The notes under the pieces are model-generated. The model made no database searches and was not told the origin of the DNA. It saw only the letters and a program-made list of their open reading frames with translations. 64,000 nucleotides of DNA, from NCBI RefSeq assembly GCF_015356755.1, contig NZ_JADFCO010000063.1, positions 124,001 to 188,000 on the forward strand, read 5' to 3'. Of the stretch, positions 31,603-40,402 are shown piece after piece (within the stretch, counting starts at the first letter, position 1; each line of letters starts with the position of its first letter). This stretch comes from Nonlabens antarcticus (GTDB taxonomy: Bacteria; Bacteroidota; Bacteroidia; Flavobacteriales; Flavobacteriaceae). Position numbers and translations under genes: made by a program.

Positions 31603-34600
31603 ATGTTGGATAAAATCATTCAATTCTCGATCAACAACAAGCTGGTTGTCGGGATATTAACTCTGTTTCTCATAGGCTGGGGAGCTTATTCCCTAACCCA
31701 ATTGCCCATTGATGCGGTACCAGATATTACCGATAATCAGGTAATGGTAATTACAGTTTCCCCTACCCTTGCAGCACAAGAGGTGGAGCAGCTTGTTACA
31801 TTTCCAGTTGAACAGACCATGGTGAGTATTCCTGGAATAAAAGATATGCGTTCGTTTTCCCGCTTCGGGCTTTCCATAGTAACTATTGTTTTTGAAGAAA
31901 GTGTAGATTTATACTGGGCACGGCAACAAGTTCAGGAACGACTGTCATCTGCAGCTGATCAAATTCCCCAAGGCGTCGGTAAGCCTGAAATGGGACCCGT
32001 AACTACTGGATTGGGTGAAATATATCAATATGTAATTCATACCGAAAAGGGATATGAAGATAAATATGATGCAACCGAATTAAGAACCATTCAAGACTGG
32101 ATTATAAAAAGACAACTCTTAGGAACACCTGGTGTTGCAGAAGTGAGTGGTTTTGGGGGTTTAGTGAAGCAATATGAAATTGCTATAGATCCAGATAAAC
32201 TTCAAAGTTTGAATGTTACTATTGAAGAAATTTTTACCGCGCTAGAAAAAAACAATCAAAATACCGGTGGGGCTTATATTGATAAAGGTCCCAATGCCTA
32301 CTTCATAAGAAGCGAAGGCCTTGTTAACAACCTGCAAGAGCTGGAGAAAATAGCTGTGAAATTGAATAATGGGACACCTGTGCTAATTAGGGATGTTGCT
32401 AATGTACAGTTTGGTCACAGCGTACGTTATGGTGCTGCTACTCGTAATGGTGAGGGCGAGGTAGTAACGGGAATTGTAATGATGCTAAAAGGAGCCAACT
32501 CCTCCGCAGTTATCAATGATGTAAAGGATAAAATTGAACAGATTAAAGAAACTTTACCCGAAGGTGTAACTATTGAGCCCTATTTAGATAGGAAAAATTT
32601 AGTGGACCGCGCAATAGGAACAGTTACCACAAATCTTACGGAAGGTGCCTTGATCGTAATTTTTGTGTTGATCCTCTTTCTGGGTAATTTTAGGGGTGGA
32701 TTGATAGTGGCCTCGGTAATACCGCTCTCCATGCTTTTTGCCATCGCAATGATGAACCTCTTTGGAGTTTCAGGAAACCTTATGAGTTTGGGGGCTATAG
32801 ATTTTGGCCTTATTGTAGATGGGGCTGTAATTATCGTCGAGTCGATAATGTTTGGCATTCATACCAGTAAAAACAAATATGCCGGAGTTGAAAAACTGTC
32901 TTCTAAACAGATGGATATTGAAGTAAAAAGTTCTGCAGGAAAAATGATGAATTCTGCAGCCTTTGGACAAATAATCATTCTCATTGTGTATCTCCCTATT
33001 CTAGCCTTGACTGGGGTCGCTGGGAAAATGTTCCACCCTATGGCACAGACGGTAATGTTTGCTATTCTAGGAGCTTTAATTCTATCGTTGACCTATGTTC
33101 CCATGATGTCAGCACTCATCCTGAACCGTAATACGGAACACAAAAGAAATTTTTCTGATAGAATGATGGATTTCTTTCAACGTATATACAATCCTATAAT
33201 AAAAGCTGCTCTTCATGCAAAGCTCCTTGTAATTGGGGTGGCGGTGGTCTTATTTCTCATTACACTGGTCGTGTTTGTAAATATGGGGGGAGAGTTTATT
33301 CCTCAACTGGACGAAGGTGATTTTGCGGTTGAGACACGAGTGCCTGTCGGCAGCTCTATTGATCAAATGATTGATGTCTCTCAAAAAGCACAGACCATAT
33401 TATTAAATGAGTATCCAGATGAAGTATTGCAGGTGGTGAACAAGATAGGTTCAGGAGAAATTCCAACGGATCCCATGCCTATTGAAGCAGGAGATATGAT
33501 GGTTATTTTAAGCTCCAAAGATGACTGGACAAAAGCTAGTGGAAGAGAGGAACTGGCGGCAGAGATGAAAGAATCCCTATCAATTATCCCCAATGCTACT
33601 TTTAGCTTTCAACAACCCATACAAATGCGTTTCAATGAGCTTTTAACGGGTGCAAAACAGGATGTAGTTTTGAAAATTTATGGGGAAGACCTCAATACTC
33701 TTTCTGATCTCGCCGGTAATGTAGGTAGCAAAATAAAATCTGTAGAGGGGGTTGCAGATTTATATGTTGAGGAAGTCACCGGACTACCACAGATCAATAT
33801 TCAAATGAACCGGGATAAGATTTCGCAATACGGGATGAACATTGAAAGTATAAATAATACTATTGAAACTGCTTTTGCAGGTACATCTGCAGGCCTTGTG
33901 TATGAGGGGGAACGCAGGTTTGATCTTGTGGTGCGACTTGACAAAGAATTCCGAACCGATATAAGCGACGTACAGAATCTTTATATCAGCACCCCAGAGG
34001 GCAATCAAATCCCCTTAAGTGAAGTTGCTACTGTTTCATTTGAACCAGGACCTGTTCAGATTCAACGGGACAATGCCAAACGCCGGATTATTGTTGGCTT
34101 TAATGTACGTGATCGTGATGTGCAAAGTATCATTGAAGATATCAAACAGATCATGACAAAAAATGTGGAGATGCCAGCTGGTTATTACGTGACCTATGGA
34201 GGGCAATTTCAGAACCTACAAGAGGCTAATCAAAGGCTGATGATTGCTTTACCTATAGCGTTACTGCTGATTTTAATACTGCTCTATTTTGCCTTCGGAT
34301 CCATGAAACAGAGCTTGCTCATTTTTTCGGCAATTCCATTATCTGCTATTGGAGGTGTTTTTGCTCTTATCATAAGAGATATACCCTTTAGTATTTCTGC
34401 AGGTATAGGTTTTATAGCATTATTTGGTGTGGCGGTTTTGAATGGCATCGTACTGGTGGCAGAATTCAATCGACTGGACAAAGAAGGAGTAACAGATATT
34501 TATGAACGTGTCCTTCAAGGTACGCGGGTTAGACTTAGACCGGTACTGATGACTGCGACTGTAGCTGCGTTAGGTTTTCTACCCATGGCTTTATCAAATT

Positions 34601-36003
34601 CCTCAGGTGCAGAAGTACAACGTCCTCTAGCAACGGTTGTTATAGGTGGATTGATTACTGCGACTGCGTTAACGCTTATCGTTCTACCCGTTTTATACAT
34701 CTACTTTACAGATAGAAAAGCAAAGTTTAATCTCGGTAAGAAGAAAATTGGTACCACGTTAATCGTGATTGGCGGTTTGTTCTTTCCTGCCATGCAACTC
34801 CAGGCACAAGAGGTAAAATTAGTGCCAGAGCAAAAAATAACATTGCAACAAGCCATTGAAATAGCACTTCAGAACAACAACCGGATCAGGATTGCACAAT
34901 ATGAAATTGAGATGGAAGAAACTGGAAAATACGGAGCGATAAACATTCCGAGAACAGAATTTTCCTATTCGCGTGGAGAGTTTAATACGCCTACCGTAAA
35001 TGATAATCAATATGGTATTACACAACGTTTTAATTTTCCAACAGTTTATGTCAGTCAGTTCAATTTGGCGAAAGCCAAAGTTAAGAGCAAGAAGCAATTA
35101 AAAGTCATTGAAGAAAACGAACTCATCGCTGACGTAAAAATTGCCTATTTAAGAACTGTATTCTTAAAGGATAACAAGCGTTTATTAGAACGTCAAGATA
35201 GTTTGTATGGTAATCTTAGTAGGTCAAGTTTGATACGTTATGAAACTGGGGAATCCACTAAATTAGAGAGTGTTACGTCCGCCACTCAATCGATGCAGAT
35301 AAAGAACAAGCTTCAACAAAATGAAGCCGAATTGAGAATGGCCCAAAAGCGGCTTCAGGTAGTTTTAAACACTCAGGATATTATTAGTGTCGCAGATGTT
35401 GAGTTAGTTGCTCGAGAAATAGATTTAGCTATCGAGAGTCAATCTGTTGAACAAAGTCCCTTATTTATTTATTTAAAGCAAGAATTAGAGGTCAGCAAAC
35501 GGGAGACCAATGTGGCAAGAAATAAAATTTTGCCAGATATTATGTTTGGTTACAATAGCCAAACCTTTAATGGTGCTGCCAGTAACGGTATAGCAAACCA
35601 AATTTTCAGTAATAATGACCGGTTTTCATTCTTTCAAGTAGGCATAGCAATTCCCATTTTACCTGGAGGACACCGTTCCAAAATAAATGCGGCAAAAATA
35701 GAAGAGAATATAGCTTTATCTCAAATTGAGCTGAATAAAACCCAGCTACAAGGGGAACTGGAAAATTTACTTCAAGAATATTATAAGCTACAAGGAACCG
35801 TGAAATACTATCAGGATGAGGCCCTGCCACAAGCAGAGCTCATTATTGACAACTCGGAAAAAAGCTTTAAAAGTGGAGATATTTCTTATACTCAATATTT
35901 GCAAAATTTAACTTTGGCAAGCAATATTCAAACCGAATATTTGAACTCCCTATTTCAATTAAATCAATCCATCATAGTAATTGAAGCCCTACTAGGCTTG
36001 TAA
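31603..36003 (+). CDS. CzcA-type heavy-metal RND efflux pump fused to its TolC-like outer-membrane channel
   Basis: 1466 residues. Residues 1 to about 1040 are a complete RND pump: first helix NKLVVGILTLFLIGWGAY, periplasmic domains, and twelve helices. The fourth-helix signature DFGLIVDGAVIIVES is close to the DFGxxxDGAVxxVEN motif of CzcA-type pumps (Zn, Co, Cd or Ni) and unlike the Cu/Ag type. At about 1046-1069 a second signal-peptide-like segment (KKKIGTTLIVIGGLFFPAM, ending in QAQE) precedes about 400 residues of outer-membrane factor with the repeat LQQAIEIALQNNNRIRIA and long coiled-coil helices. The adaptor gene follows after 32 nt. Similar pump-channel fusions occur in other Flavobacteriia. 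Confidence 0.93.
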   Translation: MLDKIIQFSINNKLVVGILTLFLIGWGAYSLTQLPIDAVPDITDNQVMVITVSPTLAAQEVEQLVTFPVEQTMVSIPGIKDMRSFSRFGLSIVTIVFEESVDLYWARQQVQERLSSAADQIPQGVGKPEMGPVTTGLGEIYQYVIHTEKGYEDKYDATELRTIQDWIIKRQLLGTPGVAEVSGFGGLVKQYEIAIDPDKLQSLNVTIEEIFTALEKNNQNTGGAYIDKGPNAYFIRSEGLVNNLQELEKIAVKLNNGTPVLIRDVANVQFGHSVRYGAATRNGEGEVVTGIVMMLKGANSSAVINDVKDKIEQIKETLPEGVTIEPYLDRKNLVDRAIGTVTTNLTEGALIVIFVLILFLGNFRGGLIVASVIPLSMLFAIAMMNLFGVSGNLMSLGAIDFGLIVDGAVIIVESIMFGIHTSKNKYAGVEKLSSKQMDIEVKSSAGKMMNSAAFGQIIILIVYLPILALTGVAGKMFHPMAQTVMFAILGALILSLTYVPMMSALILNRNTEHKRNFSDRMMDFFQRIYNPIIKAALHAKLLVIGVAVVLFLITLVVFVNMGGEFIPQLDEGDFAVETRVPVGSSIDQMIDVSQKAQTILLNEYPDEVLQVVNKIGSGEIPTDPMPIEAGDMMVILSSKDDWTKASGREELAAEMKESLSIIPNATFSFQQPIQMRFNELLTGAKQDVVLKIYGEDLNTLSDLAGNVGSKIKSVEGVADLYVEEVTGLPQINIQMNRDKISQYGMNIESINNTIETAFAGTSAGLVYEGERRFDLVVRLDKEFRTDISDVQNLYISTPEGNQIPLSEVATVSFEPGPVQIQRDNAKRRIIVGFNVRDRDVQSIIEDIKQIMTKNVEMPAGYYVTYGGQFQNLQEANQRLMIALPIALLLILILLYFAFGSMKQSLLIFSAIPLSAIGGVFALIIRDIPFSISAGIGFIALFGVAVLNGIVLVAEFNRLDKEGVTDIYERVLQGTRVRLRPVLMTATVAALGFLPMALSNSSGAEVQRPLATVVIGGLITATALTLIVLPVLYIYFTDRKAKFNLGKKKIGTTLIVIGGLFFPAMQLQAQEVKLVPEQKITLQQAIEIALQNNNRIRIAQYEIEMEETGKYGAINIPRTEFSYSRGEFNTPTVNDNQYGITQRFNFPTVYVSQFNLAKAKVKSKKQLKVIEENELIADVKIAYLRTVFLKDNKRLLERQDSLYGNLSRSSLIRYETGESTKLESVTSATQSMQIKNKLQQNEAELRMAQKRLQVVLNTQDIISVADVELVAREIDLAIESQSVEQSPLFIYLKQELEVSKRETNVARNKILPDIMFGYNSQTFNGAASNGIANQIFSNNDRFSFFQVGIAIPILPGGHRSKINAAKIEENIALSQIELNKTQLQGELENLLQEYYKLQGTVKYYQDEALPQAELIIDNSEKSFKSGDISYTQYLQNLTLASNIQTEYLNSLFQLNQSIIVIEALLGL

Positions 36004-36035
36004 TATCTAATAATATCACCATTAAACACAAACAG

Positions 36036-37226
36036 ATGAAAATCAAATTTAATAACACGCTACTTATTTTGTCCGCTCTATTTATGGTGGCTTGTGGCAA
36101 CAAGGAGTCAGACAGCATAGAAACTACCGAAGAATCTTCAATGCAAGATGAAAAACCAAGTACAGATGGAGTGAAACAAATAACATTTACAAAAGACCAG
36201 TACAATCTTGCCGAAATTGAGACTGGAGTGATTGAGATGAGAAACCTCAGTAATATTATTAAACTCAATGGAGTCATTGATGTAGAGCCTGAAAGTATGG
36301 CCTCTGTCTCTGCACCTTTAGGAGGGTACTTAAAAACTGCGGGAAGATTGCCTGGTGAAGCCATTAAAAAAGGTCAGGTATTAGCAACCATCGAAAATCC
36401 TGAATTTATCACCATCCAACAGGGATATTTGGAGAGCTTGAGTAAACTTCAATTTCTTGACGAGGAATTCAACCGCCAAAAAAAGTTGAGAGAGGAGGAT
36501 ATAAATTCTGCAAAAATATTTCAACAGGTATCTTCTGATTATAGGATAACCCAGGGAAGAGTGAAAGCATATGAGCAACAACTTGCACTTGCGGGAATAA
36601 GTAGCAATTCTGTTAAAAATGGCAACATTACACGGACGGCAAACCTTTATGCGCCTATTTCGGGTTTTATAAAAGAGAGCAACGTTAATATTGGAGATTA
36701 CGTATCGCCACAAGATGTTCTATTTGAAATCGTCGATCTAAACGATATTCATTTGGCATTAAATGCTTTTGAAAAAGATTTGGCAAATATAAAAATTGAT
36801 CAAACCGTTAAGTTTTCGCTTTCCAATGATAATATGTTCAACCGGACTGCCGCCGTTTTTTTAATAGGAAAAGCTACTGGTAATGACCGTATGACACCTG
36901 TTCATTGTCACATAAATGAAGATGACCAGCAAGGTCTTTTGCCTGGTATGTACGTCAAAGCTTGGTTAGAAAGCGGTACCAATAAACAAAGCGCCATCCC
37001 TTCAGAGGCTATCGTTCAATATCAAGGCAAAGACTATGTTATTTTACAATCGAAAGAAGTGGAGTCTGGCTACACCTTTAAATTAGAACAGGTGAAAAAA
37101 GGAATTGAGCAAGAGGGTTATACAGCTATAACTTTCGCGGAAGGTGCCGATGCTCAAAATTTTGAGCTTGTAACTAAGAATGCCTATTCCATATTGTCTG
37201 CATTGAGGAATTCTGAAGAAGAATAA
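36036..37226 (+). CDS. Periplasmic adaptor (membrane fusion protein) of the metal efflux system, CzcB/CusB type
   Basis: A 396-residue lipoprotein (signal KIKFNNTLLILSALFMVAC) that should bridge the RND pump and the outer-membrane channel. The barrel-sandwich/lipoyl region begins at GVIDVEPESMASVSAPLGG and resumes with NLYAPISGFIKESNVNIGDYV around a helical hairpin (about residues 125-190). A beta-barrel region follows (IKIDQTVKFSLSND). A membrane-proximal domain carries HCHINEDDQQGLLPGMYVKAWL. That HCH triad could add metal contacts; it is seen in the sequence but its role is not tested. Confidence 0.9.
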   Translation: MKIKFNNTLLILSALFMVACGNKESDSIETTEESSMQDEKPSTDGVKQITFTKDQYNLAEIETGVIEMRNLSNIIKLNGVIDVEPESMASVSAPLGGYLKTAGRLPGEAIKKGQVLATIENPEFITIQQGYLESLSKLQFLDEEFNRQKKLREEDINSAKIFQQVSSDYRITQGRVKAYEQQLALAGISSNSVKNGNITRTANLYAPISGFIKESNVNIGDYVSPQDVLFEIVDLNDIHLALNAFEKDLANIKIDQTVKFSLSNDNMFNRTAAVFLIGKATGNDRMTPVHCHINEDDQQGLLPGMYVKAWLESGTNKQSAIPSEAIVQYQGKDYVILQSKEVESGYTFKLEQVKKGIEQEGYTAITFAEGADAQNFELVTKNAYSILSALRNSEEE

Positions 37227-37261
37227 TAATTTAAATTTAAAAACTATATAAATCAAACCTT

Positions 37262-37453
37262 ATGAAAAAAGTACTTTTTATTGCAGCCATTAGCTTGACC
37301 TTATTAGCTTCCTGTAGAGAATCTGAAAAAAATGAAACCATTTCCAACGAAGAGATGATGCTTCAAAAACAGGATAGTCTTGAACAGGTAAAAGCAGAAA
37401 ATAAAAGAATGGATAGCCTGCAGCAAGTTGAATCGCACGGTCACGCTCACTAA
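37262..37453 (+). CDS. Small lipoprotein with C-terminal HGHAH
   Basis: 63 residues: lipoprotein signal KKVLFIAAISLTLLASC, then a charged helix (MLQKQDSLEQVKAENKRMDSLQQ) and the terminal sequence ESHGHAH. The C-terminal histidines could hold a metal ion. No family is recognised. It lies 35 nt after the adaptor gene and is followed by a hairpin (37462-37494), so it seems part of the same operon. Confidence 0.65.
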   Translation: MKKVLFIAAISLTLLASCRESEKNETISNEEMMLQKQDSLEQVKAENKRMDSLQQVESHGHAH

Positions 37454-37461
37454 TTCATAAT

Positions 37462-37494
37462 ACCCCATTGTGCAGTGATGTGCAATGGGGTTTA
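37462..37494 (+). terminator. Hairpin inside the metal operon (weak terminator or attenuator)
   Basis: Stem ACCCCATTG / CAATGGGGT with a 12-nt loop. The T run after it is short (TTT then AATAA), so partial termination or mRNA processing is as likely as a full stop. It lies 12 nt before the HupE-type gene. Confidence 0.5.
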
Positions 37495-37506
37495 ATAAAC
37501 TCCACG

Positions 37507-38196
37507 ATGAAGACAAAGAAGATAATATCCCTTATAGTAGTAACTGTTGTTTGTGCACTGTACACTACCGCATGGGCTCACGGTGTCGATGAAGACACGC
37601 AAAGTTTTTTGGTAGGAAATAGCGGCGTGGCTTTCGGGCCATTTCTTTATATAGGTGCTAAACATATGCTAACGGGATATGACCATCTCCTATTTCTAGT
37701 AGGCGTTATTTTCTTCCTTTATAAACCTAGGGAAGTGCTTTTATACGTCAGCTTTTTTACCATTGGACACAGCACAACTTTACTTTTAGGTGTTCTAGCA
37801 GACATCAGTATTAATGCATTTTTGATCGATGCGATTATTGCCCTCTCGATCGTGTATAAGGGTTTTGATAATCTAGGCGGGTTCAAACGATTCTTTGGTA
37901 AACAACCCAATACTAAAGCTGCTGTCTTGATCTTTGGATTGTTCCACGGTTTTGGTCTAGCCAGTAAACTACAAGAATTCAAATTTGATAAAGAAGGTCT
38001 TTTTACAAACTTGATAGGCTTCAATATTGGAGTAGAAATAGGACAGTTTATTGCGTTGGCAATAGTATTGATCCTCATAACCGTATGGAGAAGGCAACCT
38101 AGTTTCATGAAGTTTTCTACCATTACGAATACCGCACTAATGGCCGCAGGTTTTTTACTGCTCGGCTTCCAACTAACAGGCTATATAACATCTTAA
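37507..38196 (+). CDS. HupE/UreJ-family membrane protein
   Basis: 229 residues from ATG 37507 (an upstream in-frame TTG would start inside the hairpin). A signal segment (KKIISLIVVTVVCALYTTAWAH) and about six further helices follow. The motif KHMLTGYDHLLFLVG matches the HPxxGxDH signature of HupE/UreJ nickel or cobalt permeases, and the second hallmark appears as GLFHGFGLASKL. Within an efflux operon it may move or buffer the same metal. Family assignment is good; substrate and direction are inferred. Confidence 0.8.
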   Translation: MKTKKIISLIVVTVVCALYTTAWAHGVDEDTQSFLVGNSGVAFGPFLYIGAKHMLTGYDHLLFLVGVIFFLYKPREVLLYVSFFTIGHSTTLLLGVLADISINAFLIDAIIALSIVYKGFDNLGGFKRFFGKQPNTKAAVLIFGLFHGFGLASKLQEFKFDKEGLFTNLIGFNIGVEIGQFIALAIVLILITVWRRQPSFMKFSTITNTALMAAGFLLLGFQLTGYITS

Positions 38197-38206
38197 AAAA
38201 ATAAAT

Positions 38207-38839
38207 ATGTCAGAAATGAAACATCCAGTATTGGAAAAGAAACAAATTATCAAGGCAACCATCATTTCAATTCTTATAGGTGCCGTATTGCTGGTGGTAG
38301 CGGTATTACCCGCAGAATATGGAATGGATCCTACAGGTGCGGGAGAATTGTTCGGGTTTAGTAAACTTTATGTTCCGGAAGAAGCTGGAGAAACAAATCT
38401 GGAAGCTATGGCTACTACCTTTTCCACCCCACTAATCAAACTGGAAAAAGCAGGTTCTGGACCTGATGTGGAGAGACCGGTGGAGGCAGACAATCCTGCT
38501 CCAACCACCCAATTAAATTCACGGGAAGATGAAACTGAGGTAATTGTCCCAGCTGGAAAGGGAATTGAATTTAAAATAAACATGCTGAAATACGGCAAAA
38601 TGAAATACGAATGGACTACCTCTAATGGCGAAATTCTATATTTCGATTTTCATGGTGAGGTTAAACAAGAAAAAGAGGTGAAAGAGGTTTATTTTGAGAG
38701 CTACACCATTGCCAATGCTAATAATATGGTGGGAACTTTCTTAGCACCCTACGAAGGCAAACACGGTTGGTTTTTTAGAAATACAACTAATAAGGATGTT
38801 GTTGTAAACTTAAGGTTGAAAGGTCAGTATGATTTATGA
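38207..38839 (+). CDS. Membrane-anchored periplasmic protein of the metal cluster
   Basis: 210 residues with one N-terminal helix (IIKATIISILIGAVLLVVAVLPA) and a periplasmic beta-rich part (VIVPAGKGIEFKINMLKYGKMKYEWTT, then GTFLAPYEGKHGWFFRNTTN). It resembles proteins annotated only as transmembrane anchor proteins beside HupE-like genes. It starts 10 nt after the HupE-type gene, which implies a functional pair. The biochemical role is unknown. Confidence 0.72.
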   Translation: MSEMKHPVLEKKQIIKATIISILIGAVLLVVAVLPAEYGMDPTGAGELFGFSKLYVPEEAGETNLEAMATTFSTPLIKLEKAGSGPDVERPVEADNPAPTTQLNSREDETEVIVPAGKGIEFKINMLKYGKMKYEWTTSNGEILYFDFHGEVKQEKEVKEVYFESYTIANANNMVGTFLAPYEGKHGWFFRNTTNKDVVVNLRLKGQYDL

Positions 38840-39237
38840 TTTTAAGTCCTGTAATGAGGGAGTAATTACTTAATCTATACGGTCATTAATTACCCTGCAT
38901 TAACAGGCACAAACTATCAAATATGGTTTTTGAAAATAAAATAATGTCTTAGGTTTTACATACAGCTGAAGCCCAATTTTTTCCGCCATTATTAATTCTA
39001 TATGCTTTAGTGAATAAATTGGAAATATTAACGGCAAGAACTCAAAGTAGCAGGAGTAGATGAAAGAAAAAACACGTATTCATCTCACGATAGAAACTCA
39101 AAAAAAAAGATCGAGGGTATTATTACACTTATCATTTTGATTTATCGCCAAAGTCCTACTTTACTTTTTTGTGCTAAAAGAGAATTCTATGTTCAAACTC
39201 TACCTGCAGTTGGTAATAACCCTTAACTCAAGACCAG
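38840..39237. other. Gap between the metal cluster and the HMG-CoA lyase family gene
   Basis: About 400 AT-rich nt. Besides the inverted repeat at 38848-38907 no gene, RNA or terminator is convincing. A 26-codon frame starting near 39060 is too short and plain to call. Confidence 0.6.
38848..38907. repeat. Imperfect 21-bp inverted repeat after the metal cluster
   Basis: The left arm (38848-38868, starting CCTGTAATG) and right arm (38887-38907, ending CATTAACAGG) pair with three single-base bulges across an 18-nt loop. It lies just past the last metal gene. Confidence 0.55.
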
Positions 39238-40101
39238 TCAATGATATTGCCTGAAAATCTTAGTCGCTTCATTATAGCTGCTTTCAAATGCCATAGCCTT
39301 TACATTACATTGAGCCTTGGCCGTATTAAAATAGCTTACCATTTTCTCAGTAGGCATATTTCCAGTCAATTCATCCTTGGCCATAGGACAACCGCCAAAA
39401 CCTTGTATAGCACCATCAAATCTGCGGCAACCAGCCTGGAAAGCTGCGTCAACTTTCTCGTGCCATTTGTCTGGTGTGGTATGTAGGTGAGCACCAAATT
39501 CAATCTTTGGATATTTAGGAATCAGGTTTGAAAACAGATAATTAATAGACTCAGGATCTGAAGTCCCTACAGTATCTGACAGGGAAAGGATTTCTACTCC
39601 CATCGCGCTAAGTTTCTCCGTCCATTGTCCTACAATATCAACATCCCAAGGGTCACCATATGGATTACCGAAACCCATTGAAATATAAACTACCACCTTC
39701 TTACCTTTCGCATGAGCGAGATTGAGAATTTCTTGTAATAACTCAACAGACTGAGAAATAGTTTTATGTGTATTGCGCATTTGGAAATTCTCACTTATGG
39801 AGAAAGGATACCCTAAATAGTCAATCTCTGGATGTTCGCAAGCAGATTCAGCGCCTCGTAGGTTAGCAACAATGGCAAGAAGTTTAGAATCCGTTTTTGA
39901 AAGGTCGAGCTGGGATAGAACCTCAGCAGTATCTGTCATTTGTGGGATCGCTTTAGGTGACACAAAACTTCCAAAATCAATAGTATCAAAACCACAACGC
40001 AACAACGATTGCAGATATTGAACCTTCGTTTTAGTCGGGATCATGTCTTTAATTCCCTGCATTGCGTCCCGCGGACATTCTATGATTTTCACTTTTTCCA
40101 T
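39238..40101 (-). CDS. Hydroxymethylglutaryl-CoA lyase family protein
   Basis: A TIM-barrel HMGL-like enzyme, 287 residues from ATG 40101. It has the first-strand motif KIIECPRDAMQG (the classic lyase has a GPRDGLQ form), FGSFVSPKAIPQM, the metal-ligand region GAHLHTTPD, and FDGAIQGFGGCPMAKDELTGNMPTEKMV, whose Cys loop matches HMG-CoA lyase. The enzyme would cleave HMG-CoA to acetyl-CoA and acetoacetate in leucine degradation, but related aldolases share these motifs. No leucine-catabolic genes are adjacent. A TATCTTTA box-like element lies just upstream. Confidence 0.85.
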   Translation of the reverse strand: MEKVKIIECPRDAMQGIKDMIPTKTKVQYLQSLLRCGFDTIDFGSFVSPKAIPQMTDTAEVLSQLDLSKTDSKLLAIVANLRGAESACEHPEIDYLGYPFSISENFQMRNTHKTISQSVELLQEILNLAHAKGKKVVVYISMGFGNPYGDPWDVDIVGQWTEKLSAMGVEILSLSDTVGTSDPESINYLFSNLIPKYPKIEFGAHLHTTPDKWHEKVDAAFQAGCRRFDGAIQGFGGCPMAKDELTGNMPTEKMVSYFNTAKAQCNVKAMAFESSYNEATKIFRQYH

Positions 40102-40402
40102 CTGGGTAAAGATAAAACGATTAACAATAAGCATAAAAATTCATCCAGCTAATAATTACTAACCATTCAAATTATTGAAAAGTAAATTTTAATTCAGTTT
40201 CTAATTTTATCAACGCTTACTAAAATGTCTCTTAAAAACTCAAATGTTGAATAACATTTAAGGTTAAAATAACAATGACAAAACAGCGGACTTCAATCTC
40301 TCCTAACATAGTGTTAAGCAACGTTCAAGTCCTGTTAAACTCTATAAACATATTGATTTAAGCTAAAAATAGGTCGTTTATTTACGGTCCCTAAATTAAG
40401 TT
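40102..40402. other. Divergent intergenic region, HMGL to GT2
   Basis: About 300 AT-rich nt carrying the promoters of both genes. No repeat, RNA or exact TAnnTTTG box was identified. Confidence 0.55.

Noticed and set aside
39060-39140. 26-codon reading frame downstream of the metal cluster
   Set aside because: Low-complexity Lys-rich peptide with no start signal and no recognisable motif.
30358-39237. Metal cluster as a genomic island integrated at the tRNA genes
   Set aside because: No integrase, no transposase and no repeat of the tRNA 3' end was seen on the far side. The cluster is not clearly different in base composition by eye.
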